Source: Tillus elongatus
Taxonomy: Eukaryota > Arthropoda > Insecta > Coleoptera > Cleridae
Assembly (NCBI GenBank): GCA_964006375.1
Contig: OZ023267.1
Coordinates: 34,037,266 to 34,101,265, forward strand
Length of the DNA stretch: 64,000 nucleotides
Reading direction: 5' to 3'
The translations under genes and the position numbers were made by a program. The notes below the pieces were generated by a model. It had not been told where the DNA came from and ran no database searches. It saw only the letters and a list, made by a program, of their open reading frames with translations. This document shows positions 10,464 through 63,116 of the stretch, one piece after another (positions within the stretch are counted from its first letter, which is position 1; each line of letters begins with the position of its first letter).

Positions 10464-11460
10464 CTTTCTCTAAGTATAACCCTCTTTGAAATAATATTTT
10501 TTAGAACTTTATCATATTTCAAAATATGACCAACAAATGCTGCCTTTCTCCTCTGAATTTGTTCTAGCAGGTATCTTTATTCTGGCGTAGGTACATACCG
10601 CATGGGACTGAGCCATCAAATGTGGGGACCTTAATTCTTACGACTGGGCTATGTTCGAGTCTGATATTTCCCTTGGCTAAGGTATCTCACCTCCTTTCTA
10701 GTGATTGCATTTCTGTTTAACTTCTTGTATACTCATCAGCTTGTCATGTACATCGCTTGTTCTTGCAGAATGTTCTTGCGGAATGTTCTTCGTCTCTTCA
10801 TAGCCTTTTCTGGCTTCGTAATATCTTTTTCTGGCTTCTTCATCCCTTTTTCTGGCTTCTTCAACTCTTTTTGGCTCCTTTACATTTTTCTGGCTCCTTC
10901 ATCTCCTTTTCTCATTTCTTCATTTGATTCCTCGTATATTTTTCTGATTTCTTCTTTGGCTTATTCGTCTCTTTTTCTGGCTTCTTCGCCTCTTTCTCTG
11001 GCCTTTTCATCTCATCTCATTTTTTCTTTGGCATCTTTGTTTCTTTTTTAGATTTGTCTCGTGCTAATTTAGCTTCTTCTCGTGTTAATTTAGTTTCTTC
11101 GTCCATTTTAAAATAATTTCCAATAGCTGGGTATCCATATTGGCTGTTGCACTACGTGTCTTAGGCGCATAGACGTACTTAAAGCTGGTACACAGTTTAT
11201 TCTGTTTCAAAAACACACCCAGTGATGAATTACTGCTGACACTGATCTTCCAGATATTTCTACGTTGTTCGACGAATATTCTGGAAAATATTTCCGCTAA
11301 CAGCTTGAAAATCCCACTTCTGACATCAGTTGTTACGTTCTTTGGGGTTCTGGATCTGTTTGACCAACAAAACACAGCTTTTCAAACTACTAATTTATTA
11401 TAATCAACTATTTTCCAACACCACTATCACCTAAAATATTTATCTCTATTACTAAATGTC
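10464..11460. repeat. T/C-rich imperfect minisatellite and flanks
   Basis: Between about 10790 and 11050 units of the type ttttctggcttcttcat repeat imperfectly about every 25-30 bases. The reverse strand would read as a Lys/Glu-rich charged helix, and an open frame follows at 11085-11375 on the minus strand (LLEIILKWTKKLN at its end). It could be the remains of a charged coiled-coil coding region, but stops interrupt it and I recognize no domain. Confidence 0.4.
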
Positions 11461-11998
11461 CATATAACTACCCAGACAGCACAGACACATTCTGAGATTA
11501 TACCAGGAATGTTTCGAAAGAATATTGAAACATCCCCAGAACATTTTCACCAGGTACAATATATATTCATAGAACATTCTATGAACATGATAATGGGACA
11601 GATTCTGTCATACTAATAAGGTTCTTAGAATGTTATTTATAATATTCTTAGGAGCTCCCAGTATCTTCTGAAAATGTTCCATGAACATTCAATGAATCTT
11701 CTCAAAATGTTCATACATATACTCATGCGAACATTGCGTTTTTAAAAAATATATACAGCGTGTTTCGCATAAGAAACGACAGAGAGCGGGGGCATGTAGG
11801 GGAACCTATAATTTGGTGATTTAACGCAACTTATCCGTACACTGCGGCTGCAGTGCTATCGGGGCAGCAAAGCCGCGGACGAGCCGTGAGGGAGAAAAAA
11901 AAGGTGCATCCCTGAGAAGTTATAGGCCTTCAAAGTGGGGTTTTAAATTTCGATATCAATATCTCAGTAATACTTCAACTTATAAAAACTAAATTTGG
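11461..11998. other. Unclassified repeat-like sequence
   Basis: From 11500 to 11710 the motif gaacatt and its complement recur many times, as in a palindromic MITE core. From 11751 the sequence acagcgtgtttcgcataag looks like the end of another insect DNA element. I could not pair ends or find target duplications. Confidence 0.3.
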
Positions 11999-12009
11999 TA
12001 CACGTTCTG

Positions 12010-12211
12010 GGTCCCACAGGGATCTGCGCTGGGCCCTGTATTGTTTTTTCTTTATATAAATGACTTACCGTCTTTCATTAAAGCTTCAGTTACAATGTAT
12101 GTGGATGACAAGTAAATACTTTTGTATTCACGTAACCAATCTTCACTAAATTTTAAGACTAATGATGCCATGGAAAATTTAGATACATGGTTTTGTGGTA
12201 ATAGATTACAG
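12010..12211 (+). pseudogene. LINE reverse transcriptase scrap
   Basis: In one frame the sequence reads VPQGSALGPVLFFLYINDL, then MYVDDK followed by a stop, then further RT-like residues (MENLDTWFCGNRLQ). These are the PQGS box and the YVDD active-site box of a non-LTR reverse transcriptase. It may belong with the LINE 3' end at about 13600-13816, which has the same orientation. Confidence 0.75.
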
Positions 12212-13560
12212 TGACCGCTCGTGAGTTAAAAAATTGGGAGCACAACTATAAAAGACAGGTTATGGGAAATCCGTACGCGGCCAACTTCAAGGTCATTTAC
12301 TTTATCTGATAAATTTTATTTCAAAAATAATTTTTAAAAAACTTGCTTAAGATACAAACGAAACAAATATTTATTCCTTTCGGGACACCCACATAAACTG
12401 GTCATACACGTTTATATTCAAATATATAATAAATTGTCTCATTTTTCCTGCAGTCGATTATTCAATATCCAAGGCTAGGGTAGGTCTGCCAAGTGTTTTT
12501 ATAGCTATTTTATCCTGATAATTTCTAAAATAGGTCTATATTCTAAAATAAAGGACACTGATGAATTCATTTTAAAATAGATTATATGCCACACGTTATT
12601 AAAATGAAATGGACAGACGCATAATGGCACAAAAGATTGGCATGACAATCGAATTGTTATAAAAGTAGTACACATCCAAAATGTGCGCCGCGGCCAGATA
12701 AAAGTAGCGGGATATGCATCAACGGCCACTGGTTTATCGCGTATACTACCGTATATAGTTCTCGCTACAGTGACGAAGTCATTTTACACATGTCCTGGCG
12801 GTGAAAGTAAGTATTGGCTACTTCGTCTTGTCGGGTGCGGAGCTTCAGAATTTAATATTGGCAGCACGGACCCCAGAAACATTTAAGTATCTAATTCTAA
12901 CTTTGTTAAATTATTATTTTAACAAACTTATTGTATTGCTAAGGGAATTTAAGTGGGGGGCACGTGCTCTTGTGCTCTCCTGGTGCCAACCGCCACTTAA
13001 ATTGTTTCTGAATTTCCATAAAACGAGTTATATGTGCTTCACACTGTACAAATCACAGTCTTCTATGATCACGTCATAATAGTCCAAAATATCGCAATCC
13101 AGAAAAGAGACAGTTAAGTTTTTGTGAATCCATTTCTCAGAGACACTGAAGTTGAGTACACGTTGTGATGAACTAACACCTAGAATAAATGTGTCTATAT
13201 TCAAAACTCACACCCAGTCTCAATTTGTCAGGAATAAAATGTGTGTATTTTTCAGAATTTGAGTCTCTTCTCAATTATGGTCTCTTTTGGGGGTCATCTT
13301 CCATGGTTCGGTCACATATTTATGCCGTAAAAAAGAATGATAAGATGCCTGGCGGGTGCTTACTTCTGGCATTCATGCAGAGATCAATTAAAAATTTTGA
13401 GGATACTTACTATATATAACATATATCTTAGCAACTGTGACTTATATCCATGGTAAGAGAAATTTTTTGGACTGTTATCGACATAATACTAGACCAAAAA
13501 GTAAAATAATACTATCACAACATCGCCTGGAATTGGTTCCAAATTGCCCATAATGCGTGG
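12212..13560. other. No gene seen
   Basis: Mostly AT-rich sequence. Short open frames on both strands show no conserved motif. It lies downstream of the UGT stop codon and could hold 3' UTR only near 13.6-13.9 kb. Confidence 0.45.
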
Positions 13561-13599
13561 GTATAAAAATGTACAATCACTTACCACGATGAGTTGAAG

Positions 13600-13816
13600 A
13601 TGTTAAAACGGGGTACATTTAAGAGAAAACTGAAACAGTATTTACACAATATGCCTTTTTACTCTACAAGATTTTTTTGATTTGGAATTGTTAATGATTT
13701 CAAATTAATTTAATTATTTTGTTTATTTGTTTTTCCTTTTCTGTGACTATGCAAATATCCATGATTATATTTTGTATACATTGATCACAGCAATAAATTA
13801 TTATTATTATTATTAT
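13600..13816 (+). mobile_element. LINE 3' end with (TTA)n tail
   Basis: A frame reads GTFKRKLKQYLHN then a stop. This is the usual last helix of CR1/Jockey-type ORF2 proteins. An AT-rich 3' UTR follows and then a TTA trinucleotide run at about 13790-13816. The same kind of tail sits at 27117-27140. Confidence 0.6.
13722..13727 (-). promoter_or_regulatory. Candidate UGT polyadenylation signal
   Basis: AATAAA on the minus strand, about 150 bases past the UGT stop codon. It lies inside the LINE 3' remnant on the other strand, so if it is used the UGT transcript ends in transposon-derived sequence. This is position-based inference only. Confidence 0.35.
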
Positions 13817-13880
13817 CACCTTCATTACTTCAAATGATAATAGGTACGTATAAATAGGCAAATAAATAATAATAATATGT

Positions 13881-50199
<36,319 letters not shown>

Positions 50200-50461
50200 C
50201 TAAAACAATAAAACTTTGTTTATGGTTTTGTAAAAGTCATCAATTGAATCATTTTAGAATCAATTAGTTTTTTTTTTTTGGTAAGCAAATATACCTAAAA
50301 TGTACGGCGAATGTCCGAACCAGCTCGATTACAGGTGAAGGTGATGTTATATCGAATACGACTTTTCGAAAACTTCTAAGGGGGTAGTATTAATACATAC
50401 AGCACGACGTGTGTACCAAATTTCATCAAAGCAGCAACTTAATTATTTAGGAAATATTTGT

Positions 50462-51597
<1,136 letters not shown>

Positions 51598-51824
51598 CTT
51601 TTCTGATTTTGTTTGGTACTTTAAATACATTTTTATAGTCTTTGTTAACCCTTGTGATTCATATCAAAATGCACATACTATAAGTCAAAACATAAAACAG
51701 AGCAATTTCACAAACTTATAATATTGTCATACAAATACAAATACTCAACTATGTGCGAACAACGTAACACATAACGCTATAATATTTTATATCAACTGTG
51801 AAACAATAAAATTATCGCACCCCC

Positions 51825-52395
51825 GTAATTTACATTCTGTCTAACCCCTGTAGTTTACATACGTGGTTGTTGCAAATTAATAATTTCGCGAGTGTGCGGG
51901 AAAACATCCCCTGCCAACACGATAGGAACAGGTGCATAGTATTAGACTATGCGCATTATTGAACCTGTTGAGTGCGATCCCGCTGGATAAGTGCAGGTGA
52001 TGGTGCAAAAGGCGTGTCTGTGTTTCTTATCCTAGTTCAGCCAGCGGAACATACTACAATAATAATGGCGCTCCACGTTGGGCGCCAATATTATTGTGGA
52101 ATTGCGGAACTATGTTAAAGTGGGCTGGCTCGTGTAGAATATAAACATACGGACACACCTTTTGCACCACCGCCTGGCCCGTTGCACTTGTCCAGCGGAT
52201 CGCACTCTACAGGTTCAGTACTCATATACTATATACCCAACTACGCATCTGTTAAGAGAGGATGTTTCACTGCGAGAGTCATCAGTCATCGCGCACTTGC
52301 GTAATTATTGATTGGCAACGACCACGTCGTTAAATATATACAGGTGTTAATCAGTATGTAAACTACAGAAGTTATATATAGAATGTAAATTATAG
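51825..52395. mobile_element. Head-to-head pair of LTR-like arms with palindromic centre
   Basis: The left arm (51825-52076) and the right arm (52078-52395) are inverted relatives. Shared pieces include tgtagtttacatac, gtgcgatcc, ggtgcaaaagg and cctagttcag/ccagc variants. The centre (about 52059-52095) is a near-perfect palindrome around ggcgctccacgttgggcgcc. Read outward, each arm has TG...CA limits followed by ATAATATTGGCGCCCAACG, which resembles the LTR end plus primer-binding site (TGGCGCCCAAC) of an LTR element. The left arm has a deletion. No coding sequence remains. Confidence 0.5.
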
Positions 52396-52539
52396 AGGTG
52401 CTACAAAATGTATTATACGAAGAAACGTTAAAACATCAACATCACAGGTCATTATATCATCACCAAATTCTTGCAAACGCTATAATAACTTTTGGTTACA
52501 ATCTCCTTTTTCAATCTTGTTTTGAAACTTTTATGATAA

Positions 52540-52733
52540 CCAATACTGGTTTATTTTAGTTCAGTTTGTAACTTGTTATAATACTTGGCCCCAGAGTAAG
52601 CCAAAGAACGCTCATACCTGCAGGTCTGGGAACCATCTGATGTAGGTATTGTATTGTATTACCCAGAGTGTTTTACACATGATTAGAGGAGTTCTTTTGA
52701 AAGAGATGCAGATTTTGTCTAACATAAAATTAC

Positions 52734-52813
<80 letters not shown>

Positions 52814-53012
52814 AGATATAGATGGTCATAACCTTGCTCTGGACGAAAACTGGTAGGCATGTTCGCCTAGGGTATAGAGTAAACCAAATGTCAGTCGTAA
52901 AATTATCTTTTGTAGTCTTATAAGAATTTTATCGACAGTGATGGAAACCATCCAAGCAATTAGAATATATGATAAAACATACTTTACCAGAGCATTGTAA
53001 ACAAGTAAAAGG
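52540..53012 (-). pseudogene. LINE reverse transcriptase C-terminal remnant, split by a TA tract
   Basis: At 53010-52826 the frame reads LVYNALVKYVLSYILIAWM, then IRLQKIILRLTFGL, a typical LINE post-RT domain. After a TA tract (about 52737-52810) another frame near 52630-52560 reads RYERSLAYSGAKYYNKL, the usual C-terminal end. It is broken and short. Confidence 0.7.
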
Positions 53013-53016
53013 TCCG

Positions 53017-53323
53017 GACGTAGCAAGTGCGTTATGATAGTGAATTTTCATTAAAATGTTTTAAATAGCAAATATGTGTTTTTTTAAAGAAAACAGACAT
53101 CGAATTTGGTTACCAGTAAAACATATATAGTAGAAAGAATGTACCATATTTTAACAAAATAACTTTACTGTTTGAAAATGTATAAAAATTTTTCGAAAAT
53201 AAACTTAAAATGTTCCCCCAAAAACTAGTTTCCTGGCTAACGAACCTTATAGGCTAATAGCAAATTAAGCTATTCAAATTTGAGGCATTCAATAAAACTT
53301 TGCTATCATAACGCACTTAATGA
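53017..53323. mobile_element. Two-ended short repeat, third copy
   Basis: It starts ggacgtagcaagtgcgttat and ends with a decayed inverse (ataacgcacttaatgagtcc). The interior matches the copies at 17474 and 23264. Confidence 0.55.
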
Positions 53324-53479
53324 GTCCCGAATTTATTTTGTTGCAAACATGCATTATAATTTTTTGGTCGAAATTCCATACATTTAAGGTCAGCTCAGAA
53401 CTGATACCGACAGAGGAATCCGTCTGTCTAATTAAAACAAATCATTGTTTAATCTATTTCAACTGAGCAGATTTTCCTG

Positions 53480-53569
53480 GATAACGAACATATCCAAGTC
53501 ATTAGCAAAAGGAAGGTACTCACCAAATTTGATTAAAATCGGCCCATTATTTTTTGAGTTATAGGTGTG

Positions 53570-53659
<90 letters not shown>

Positions 53660-53776
53660 CTGACCCCGGATATGTGTTCTCGGGGGCCTAAATAATGCTC
53701 ATTTGAAGGAATTTTTTCAAAATTCCAAAGTCGGGATCTCCTCATTAGTGAATTTTGTAAAAGAAAATTCACTAAA
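53480..53776 (-). mobile_element. TA-repeat element, partial
   Basis: On the minus strand it starts agtgaattttctttta, then the gaccccggat block, a TA tract (about 53595-53655) and the gagttataggtgtg block. The 3' part is missing. A lone stem-loop end follows at 53870-53900. Confidence 0.6.
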
Positions 53777-54454
53777 AGATTTTGTGTGTTAAGGGTATAC
53801 CACAATTGAAGTAGGTACCTATAATGCCTAAAAGGTTTTATTCATAATTCTAGAAACACTTATGCAAGTTCGCTACCATATTAACACACTTGCTGCGTCC
53901 ACATTTTTTTCTATAATTTGGATATCACTTAATTTTCTAAATGACAATATAAAAATATTTACACTTATCATATTAAATGTACGTAAAAGAATTTTCGAAA
54001 AATGCATTATTAAATATTTTAATAAACACAGGTTGAACGAAACATTGTTTATAGAACTTTTCTTTTTGGTAGTGCCCTGAAGTTTTAAAACAATTATTAA
54101 GTATAAAATAAATTTACTTCTGTAATAAAACTGCGTGCCTAAACTCTTGCAAAATGCCTACCTAACTATATAGAAAACGCCATCGTTTCAACAGGAGTTT
54201 TGGACGACTATCGAAAATCACATGCTAATACGAACCTGTCCAGTATTAACCAACTAACACGCTAGAACGTTTTTCATACGTCTGCCTCATTGTTATAAGT
54301 TATTATATCGTGACTGAGCAAAATATTTGTGGAACACTTATCAATAATAATTGCGTAAGATGTAGAGGTCAAATCTTTTCACACTTGTCACTATCCTCTA
54401 TAGGAAACTACATGTTTTGTTTAATATTTGTAACGCCGGCATTAACATTCTATT

Positions 54455-54592
54455 TATTTTAGTTAATTTTCTTGAAAAATTCACTAATGAGGAGATCACG
54501 ATTTTTGAAAAAATGTCTTCAAATGAGCGCGAAAAAGGCCACCTAGAACACATATTTAGTCAGTTTCCATTTTTATATGTTTATATACTTAA

Positions 54593-54679
<87 letters not shown>

Positions 54680-54745
54680 AGTGGTAAGTGCCTTCCTTTT
54701 GCAAGTGGCTCGGATAAATTCGTTAGCCAGGAAAATCGTCGTCAT
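54455..54745 (+). mobile_element. TA-repeat element, partial
   Basis: A left end like agttaattttcttgaaaaattcac, then gagcgcgaaaaaggccacc, a TA tract (about 54594-54674) and the block with ttcgttagccaggaaaatcg. The right part is lost. Confidence 0.6.
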
Positions 54746-56066
<1,321 letters not shown>

Positions 56067-56100
56067 ACTTATCGTAGTTTAACTAAGGACACTATTAATT

Positions 56101-56943
<843 letters not shown>

Positions 56944-57479
56944 ACTTTTATAAATATTGTCAATGGAAAGTAATAAGTTAGTCTGACCTTGTAATGTTGT
57001 TATCAATCTTATAGTAAATATACAGACCAGCTCTTATAAATAATCCAAGTTATTGATTTGTAGACCACATTTAGTAAAAAAAGAACTAGGCAATTAAGGC
57101 TATATTTCATTTTAACTACTCACCGGGAAGAAATTGATGCGTATATTCGTGTAATTGTGACCACTTATAGCTATTCGTACTAAACTAAAAATACTTCACT
57201 TACAAATGGACAGAAAATTTTCACTTCTTATCAACAATTCTCTTTTTTTTTTAACGTCGGTTAACTTCCGTGACTGTGGCCAGTCAGCAACGTCAAGGAG
57301 TACTCTAGTTTTTAATTACGTTTTGTTAGTGACTGTCGTTATAAATGAACACATTTTTAAAATAAATTGTTTCACTAATTCAACAAATCAAAGTCCTCAT
57401 ACGAGAGCATGTAAGATACTATTTGAAAACGGTACCTAAATAAACATAACACATATAATTTGGATGAAAAATATATATA
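56944..57479. other. No gene seen
   Basis: Spacer between the TA-repeat element and the mariner relic. No motif found. Confidence 0.4.
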
Positions 57480-58416
57480 CAGGTGGCCCAAAGAAAAGTA
57501 TGCATCCAGCTTTTTTTATGAATTTGGGAGAAAAACGCTAGGACCCGTGATTTTTTATTTTTCGGGAGACACATTTTAAGCATATTTTCCAACCTACCTT
57601 TTCAATCCTCTAGCGGGAAACAAATGCACCCTTAAAATTTCAAATGGGAAGTGGGGTCGAGTCATACATTATTTCAAACGGTACACAATTACCTTTCAAA
57701 TTATGCTTTATTTGTTGGATTTTACTGCAACGGTGAAAGCAAAAACGGCTTTACAAGCTTAAACCCCATAGTTTTGGTATCAATGAAAAAGTCACGTAAA
57801 TTTCAGTTCTTATGAGTTAAAATACCACAATCATTTCTACGTTACTTATTTTAACAAAAACGTTATTGAATCCCAATATAATCAGTGTCATCTTATCAAA
57901 ATGGAAGTTCCTTCTTATCGTTATCATTTATGTGATTTCTTATATAAGGTAAATAAATTGGCATTAGTATACACAATTCAGGTGAACGTTTAGTTTATCA
58001 TCTTCATTGACTCCGTTTGATTACTCTTAAAGTTATTTTAATTTCAGTCGAATTCGTAAAAATGATTTTATACCATTTCCGAACGCGTTGAAATTGTTAT
58101 ACTCTATTTTCAAATTAACAGTTGTGCTAGGCTCACTGCTCGTTGGTTTAATAATAATTATCCAAATGAAAATGTGAATGATTCGTATGTGGCCAAATTG
58201 GTGCAAAAGTTTGTCGATACTGGGTCTGTCTGTAATGTAAAACATCAGCCACAGCGATCAATCAGAAATGAAGCTGTGGAAGTTGGTGTTTTGGGGCATG
58301 TTGCTTTGGATCCAACTCAAAGTACGTGTCAACTAGCTCAAGCCTCAGGAGTTTCCCCTTCTTCCGTACAAAGGATTTTAAAAACGCACAAAATTCATCC
58401 ATACAAAGTTCAATTA

Positions 58417-58551
58417 CCGTCAAACTATCTAATTTCGAACAATATTACGTTATTTTTATGGATACAAACAAGTTAAGGAAGAAAATGGATTGTTATCCTC
58501 AATCAGCTGTGCTCATAGATAACCAACGTTAGTTTCTCAAAATGAGAACAG

Positions 58552-58595
<44 letters not shown>

Positions 58596-61259
58596 CTATT
58601 TATCGAAAAAAATGTTGACGTCAGAAATTAGAGTCTGAATGCTGTAATTTCGGACATGATATTTTTAATGTGATTTTAATATATTTTCAGGTGTCGGACA
58701 CTTATGAATATTGACGTGTATTACGGACAAAATATCTACGAACCCAAAGAGTAAAATGAAGTTTTTGTGGGGAAAAATTAAGTGCAGAACTTAAATTAAC
58801 ATAAGATTTATTGTTTTTATGAAAGGCGACAAAATTTTTAATTACAAGAACGGAAAATATTACAATTTAACACATATAGAATATGTAGTACATTTGTAGG
58901 TATTCAAACTTAAAAAGTAATACCTACCTAATTAAAATTTAAGAAGGTTTCACAGTAAAACTATATTCTATATTTCCCTCTTCTGAGATCTGGATTTTCT
59001 AGCACAGAACAAACCTGGGTTGATTGAATTATATATTGATATCTTCTGTGTTAGGGAAAGCAAAATGATCGTTTTCATTCTAAGACAACTCACTTCATAG
59101 CAATGGCCATGTACACCGATTACTTTCGCTATAAATTTTTTCTCGCATTCATTTTTCATGCCTCTGTTATAAATAAATTTGCTGACAATAAAATTACCTG
59201 GAACAACACTACGGCTTGCCTCTGCTCTATTTAAGTTAGGTCTCTTTGCATCTAAATCGCCATCAGCAGCTTCACTCTCGACAACTTCTCCTGATGCACT
59301 GCTTTCACTTAATGGCGTGTTTTCAAAAAATATTTCAGTCTCCACTTCATTTTGTCATTTTGTCTGCCTGTTTCGATATCTTCGGCGGTGATAGATTTTC
59401 CTGATTGGACATAGATCTTTTTGCGCCACTGGTGTCGTGTCAGAGGCCCTCGCCTCTTCTAAATGCTCACCAAAAACTTTGCACCATTCTGGGCCAGTAT
59501 CGGTGTCGGCGATTATGTGTTGGCCACCGGGAAGTCTTTTAAGCACTCGATCAGGATCTAATGGTACTAATCCACATGCTCTAAATCCAGATACGATATT
59601 TTTTTGTTCAATCGCAGCAGTTGATTTTAATGTTTCGTTTAAGAGGTTTGGAAAATATTCTTTAGGAATCACACCTCTATGACGTTTTTCCGCTCCAGCA
59701 GTGTATTTTTCCATGTCAGCTTCAATGGCCTGAAATAGGCGACATCTAAGGGTTGACATAGATGCGTTGTGTTCGGAGGGAGTAGGACGAACTGAATATT
59801 ATACTGCAAACATTTATTTATCACGTTAATAGACGTGTGACTAGCCAAGTTGTCACCAAGTAATCTTTTTTTACCGTCCCTCTTTTTAAATATGGCAGAG
59901 AACCAGTCTTCAAAGATAAATTAATTAAACTAGCCACTCGAGCTCCTGTTGTAAAAATCATTATTTGGGCCATTATTGGTCCAGGTGTCGTGGAGATTCT
60001 TGGCCTTATACACAGTGTATACCGGTAGTCTTTCTCCAGAAGCGGAGACTGCAAACATAACAGACGTACTGCTTATTGATGAGTCCAGTATTCTGTCTGC
60101 ATGCGTAGCACCGCGACGAACAATAACTTGTTGACTACCTGGTTCATCTGTCATGTTTGTTTCGTCATAATTGACGATATTATCTGGAGGCACATCTTCA
60201 AGTGTAATGTTTAAATTGTCAAAATAGTCGATTAGTATGGATCTCGAAATAGCAGCACGTTGCCTATTGATATTTTGGCATAGTCTTGTAGAAAGTGCTT
60301 GTTTATTTCTTTTTAAAAAACTTTTCAACCATCTAGGTGTTGGGGTATTGTTTTTGAATCTTTTTTTAGTTATGCATTTTCTATCTAAAAACATTTTAAC
60401 AATATTTTTTACATCAACATTCGTAAGAGGGTATTCCCAATTAGCAGCAGTTATAAGACCTTGGACTATACGATTTTCGTCTCTTTTTGTAAAAACAGTT
60501 GGCCGACCACGTGGACAAATATGTTTCCTTTATATTTGTTACTAATTGTAGACTTAGGAACGCCGTATCTCTCCGCAGCTTGTCTCATTGACAATCGACC
60601 TTCAGCTACATCTAATAAGGCTTTTTCCAATGAGTCAGCGGGATAGGTGACATGTTTAAGTGGGCGTCGACGTTGTTTCGCATTCTTTTTGGTGACATGT
60701 TTATCTGTCATGGAAGAAAAGAGAATTCACTATTAAAATATGAAAAACCAGTTGGAAATCATAAATTTACAAAAATATTCTTATTTCGGACAGATGTTCC
60801 AAATTTCGGACATCTGTCCGAAATTAGGTATAAAATGTAACTTTTTCGTAAAATGATTAAGATCAAATCAGTACTTCATTGTATTTACAAAATAACTTAT
60901 TAATCAAACTCACAGCACCCTAAGCAAACACGAACTCATCAACTTTTTTAATAAAATAAGTTATACTTTATTACTTACCTTAAACTTTACAGACCTTCAA
61001 TATCCCGACACTTGTGACCATTTGTTACACATGCGTGTTAATGCAGACCTATAAGTGGATAATGTTGGTACACATGACATTATAGAAATCTACACGTTAG
61101 CTAAGCAAAGTTGGCTCTGTTGACACTACAAAGTCATACCGATAGATGTCACTGTCACTTTTATTAAGTTACAGTGACTTGATAGAGAGTCACTGTATAT
61201 TAAGTCAACCATGACATGTCCGAAATAATGCTTCTGTCCGAAATTAGGAGCTTTGACGA
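58417..61259 (-). mobile_element. Pogo-like element, copy 2
   Basis: Same borders and TA duplication as copy 1 (58415-58416 and 61260-61261). The TA tract (about 58556-58593) is shorter. Confidence 0.85.
58968..60711 (-). pseudogene. Pogo/Tigger-like transposase, frame-broken, copy 2
   Basis: Same pieces in the same order as 892-2635, with identical frame breaks, so both copies were dead before duplication. Confidence 0.85.
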
Positions 61260-61828
61260 TACTCCAGGAACTCAATGAAGATAATCAAGATAGAAGGTTG
61301 GAATTTTGTGAAGAAATGAGCCAGCGTTTAATTGAAGACCCAAACCTATTATTTAATATTTGCTTTTCCGATGAGTGCACTTTTTTTAATGGAGTTTAAA
61401 ATAGGCACAATAACCGGCACTGGAGTGATAGTATACCCACATTTGTTCCGTATAGTTCATACCCAACGACCACAAAAAATAAACGTCTGTTGTGGCATCT
61501 TAGGACACCATATTGCAGGAACTCTTTTTATTCCTGGAAATTTAACTGGTGAAATATACCCAAACATGCTTGAAAATTTCATTGACCCTCCAATTACACA
61601 AATACTAGTGGATGACCAAAATCATAATGTGAAACTGCTTAATTTTCAGCAAGATGGAACACCTGTGCATTGTGTTACACCTGTAAGACAGTTTTTAAAT
61701 AACAGGTTTCCTGGGCGATGGATTGGCCGAAGAGGTTCAATAGAATGGCCGGCTATGTCACCCGATTTATCGCCCTTAAATTTTTCATTTGGGGACACTT
61801 GAAAAGTAAATGTTTTACCACCAACCCG

Positions 61829-62194
61829 GAACCTCGGTGGTTCAGGGGTAAGAACGTGTGCCTCTGAACCGAAGGGTACTGGGTTCGATCCCAGCGTACT
61901 CCTTTTACTTTTTCAGTACAAACTGTAACTTCAACATCAACCGAGGTTCTGGCATTGTATTTGAGCAAGTTGAATGTCTGCACGTTCCGCCCTTCGGAGG
62001 GGACGTAAAGCCGACGGTCCCATGTCCATGCGATGTTGGGCACGTTAAAGATCCCTACCCTCCTTACAGAAAGGTAGGGGTTCGGCAAAATTTCCAGGAT
62101 AGTGAGGTGAAACTGCTCCCTGGCGTCGGTGATTGGCCATAGTCGCGGAAATAGGCCGACGTTAAAGAAAATAAAAAAGCACACACACACACAC
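61829..62194 (+). mobile_element. tRNA-derived SINE, copy 2
   Basis: Same as 3753-4118, with the accaccaacccg duplication on both sides. Confidence 0.85.
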
Positions 62195-62398
62195 ACCACC
62201 AACCCGCTTTTATAGAAGATCTTCGTCAACGGATTGTAGCTGAGTGCACAAGCATAACACCTGATATGCTATAAGATGTTAGAAATAGGTTTCAACAAAA
62301 TCTCTATTACTGTATGGAAGGAAATGGGTCACATTTTCAGTACTTGTTAAATTTAACTTTTAACAAATGTTAAAAAAAATCAAATTTATTCATTCATT

Positions 62399-62531
62399 TT
62401 TAGTGAATTTTTATTTAAAAAAATTAACTAATAGAGAGGTTTCGATGGTGAGACTTTTCAAAAATTTTTTCAAATGAGCGCGAACTAGGACCCCTAGAAC
62501 CTATATCCGGGGTCAGTTTCAATTTTTATAT

Positions 62532-62616
<85 letters not shown>

Positions 62617-62772
62617 TGATAACTCAAAAAATAATTAAGCGCTTTCAATGAAACTCGGCAAGTGCCTTTCTTTGATTAATGGCTTGGATGAGTTCATTAG
62701 CCAGGAAAATCGGACGGGGTTTTCCGGAAAAAAAAATTTCTCCGAAAATAACAAAGATGTTTTAATGAAATT

Positions 62773-62846
<74 letters not shown>

Positions 62847-63116
62847 CCTTTGGAGAGACCTTACTAAGTACCAAAATTTAACTTTCTCAGTTTATAGATA
62901 ATTGAGTTATTCAAATTTTAAATTTTCTTTCAAAAAAATTTTTTTCTCCAAAAATTACAAAGTTATTTTAATGAAATTTGGTGAATATCTTGCCCTAAGA
63001 AAGACCTTACTACATACCAAAATTAAAATTTTCTAAGTTTATAGAAAACTGAGTTATTCAAATTTGAAACATTTAATAAAAATTCACTACCATAACGCAC
63101 TTGCTGCGTCCATTGT
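62399..63116 (+). mobile_element. TA-repeat (HINE-like) element, copy 2
   Basis: Same as 4322-5054, with both TA tracts shorter (about 62537-62611 and 62775-62844). Just after the stem-loop the sequence is gtccattg instead of gtccagag. Confidence 0.6.

Larger units (their letters stand above)
58060..62341 (+). pseudogene. Broken mariner-type transposase, copy 2
   Basis: Same three blocks and same lesions as copy 1, with more of the N-terminus visible: ISERVEIVILYFQINSCA, then LTARWFNNNYP, the first helix-turn-helix. The change at position 3589 of copy 1 (ctg) is gtg here, Leu to Val in GTPLHC. Confidence 0.85.

Noticed and set aside
10701..11051. 116-codon Phe/Ser-rich frame resembling a membrane protein
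   Set aside because: It is the translation of a T/C-rich minisatellite; hydrophobic content comes from base composition.
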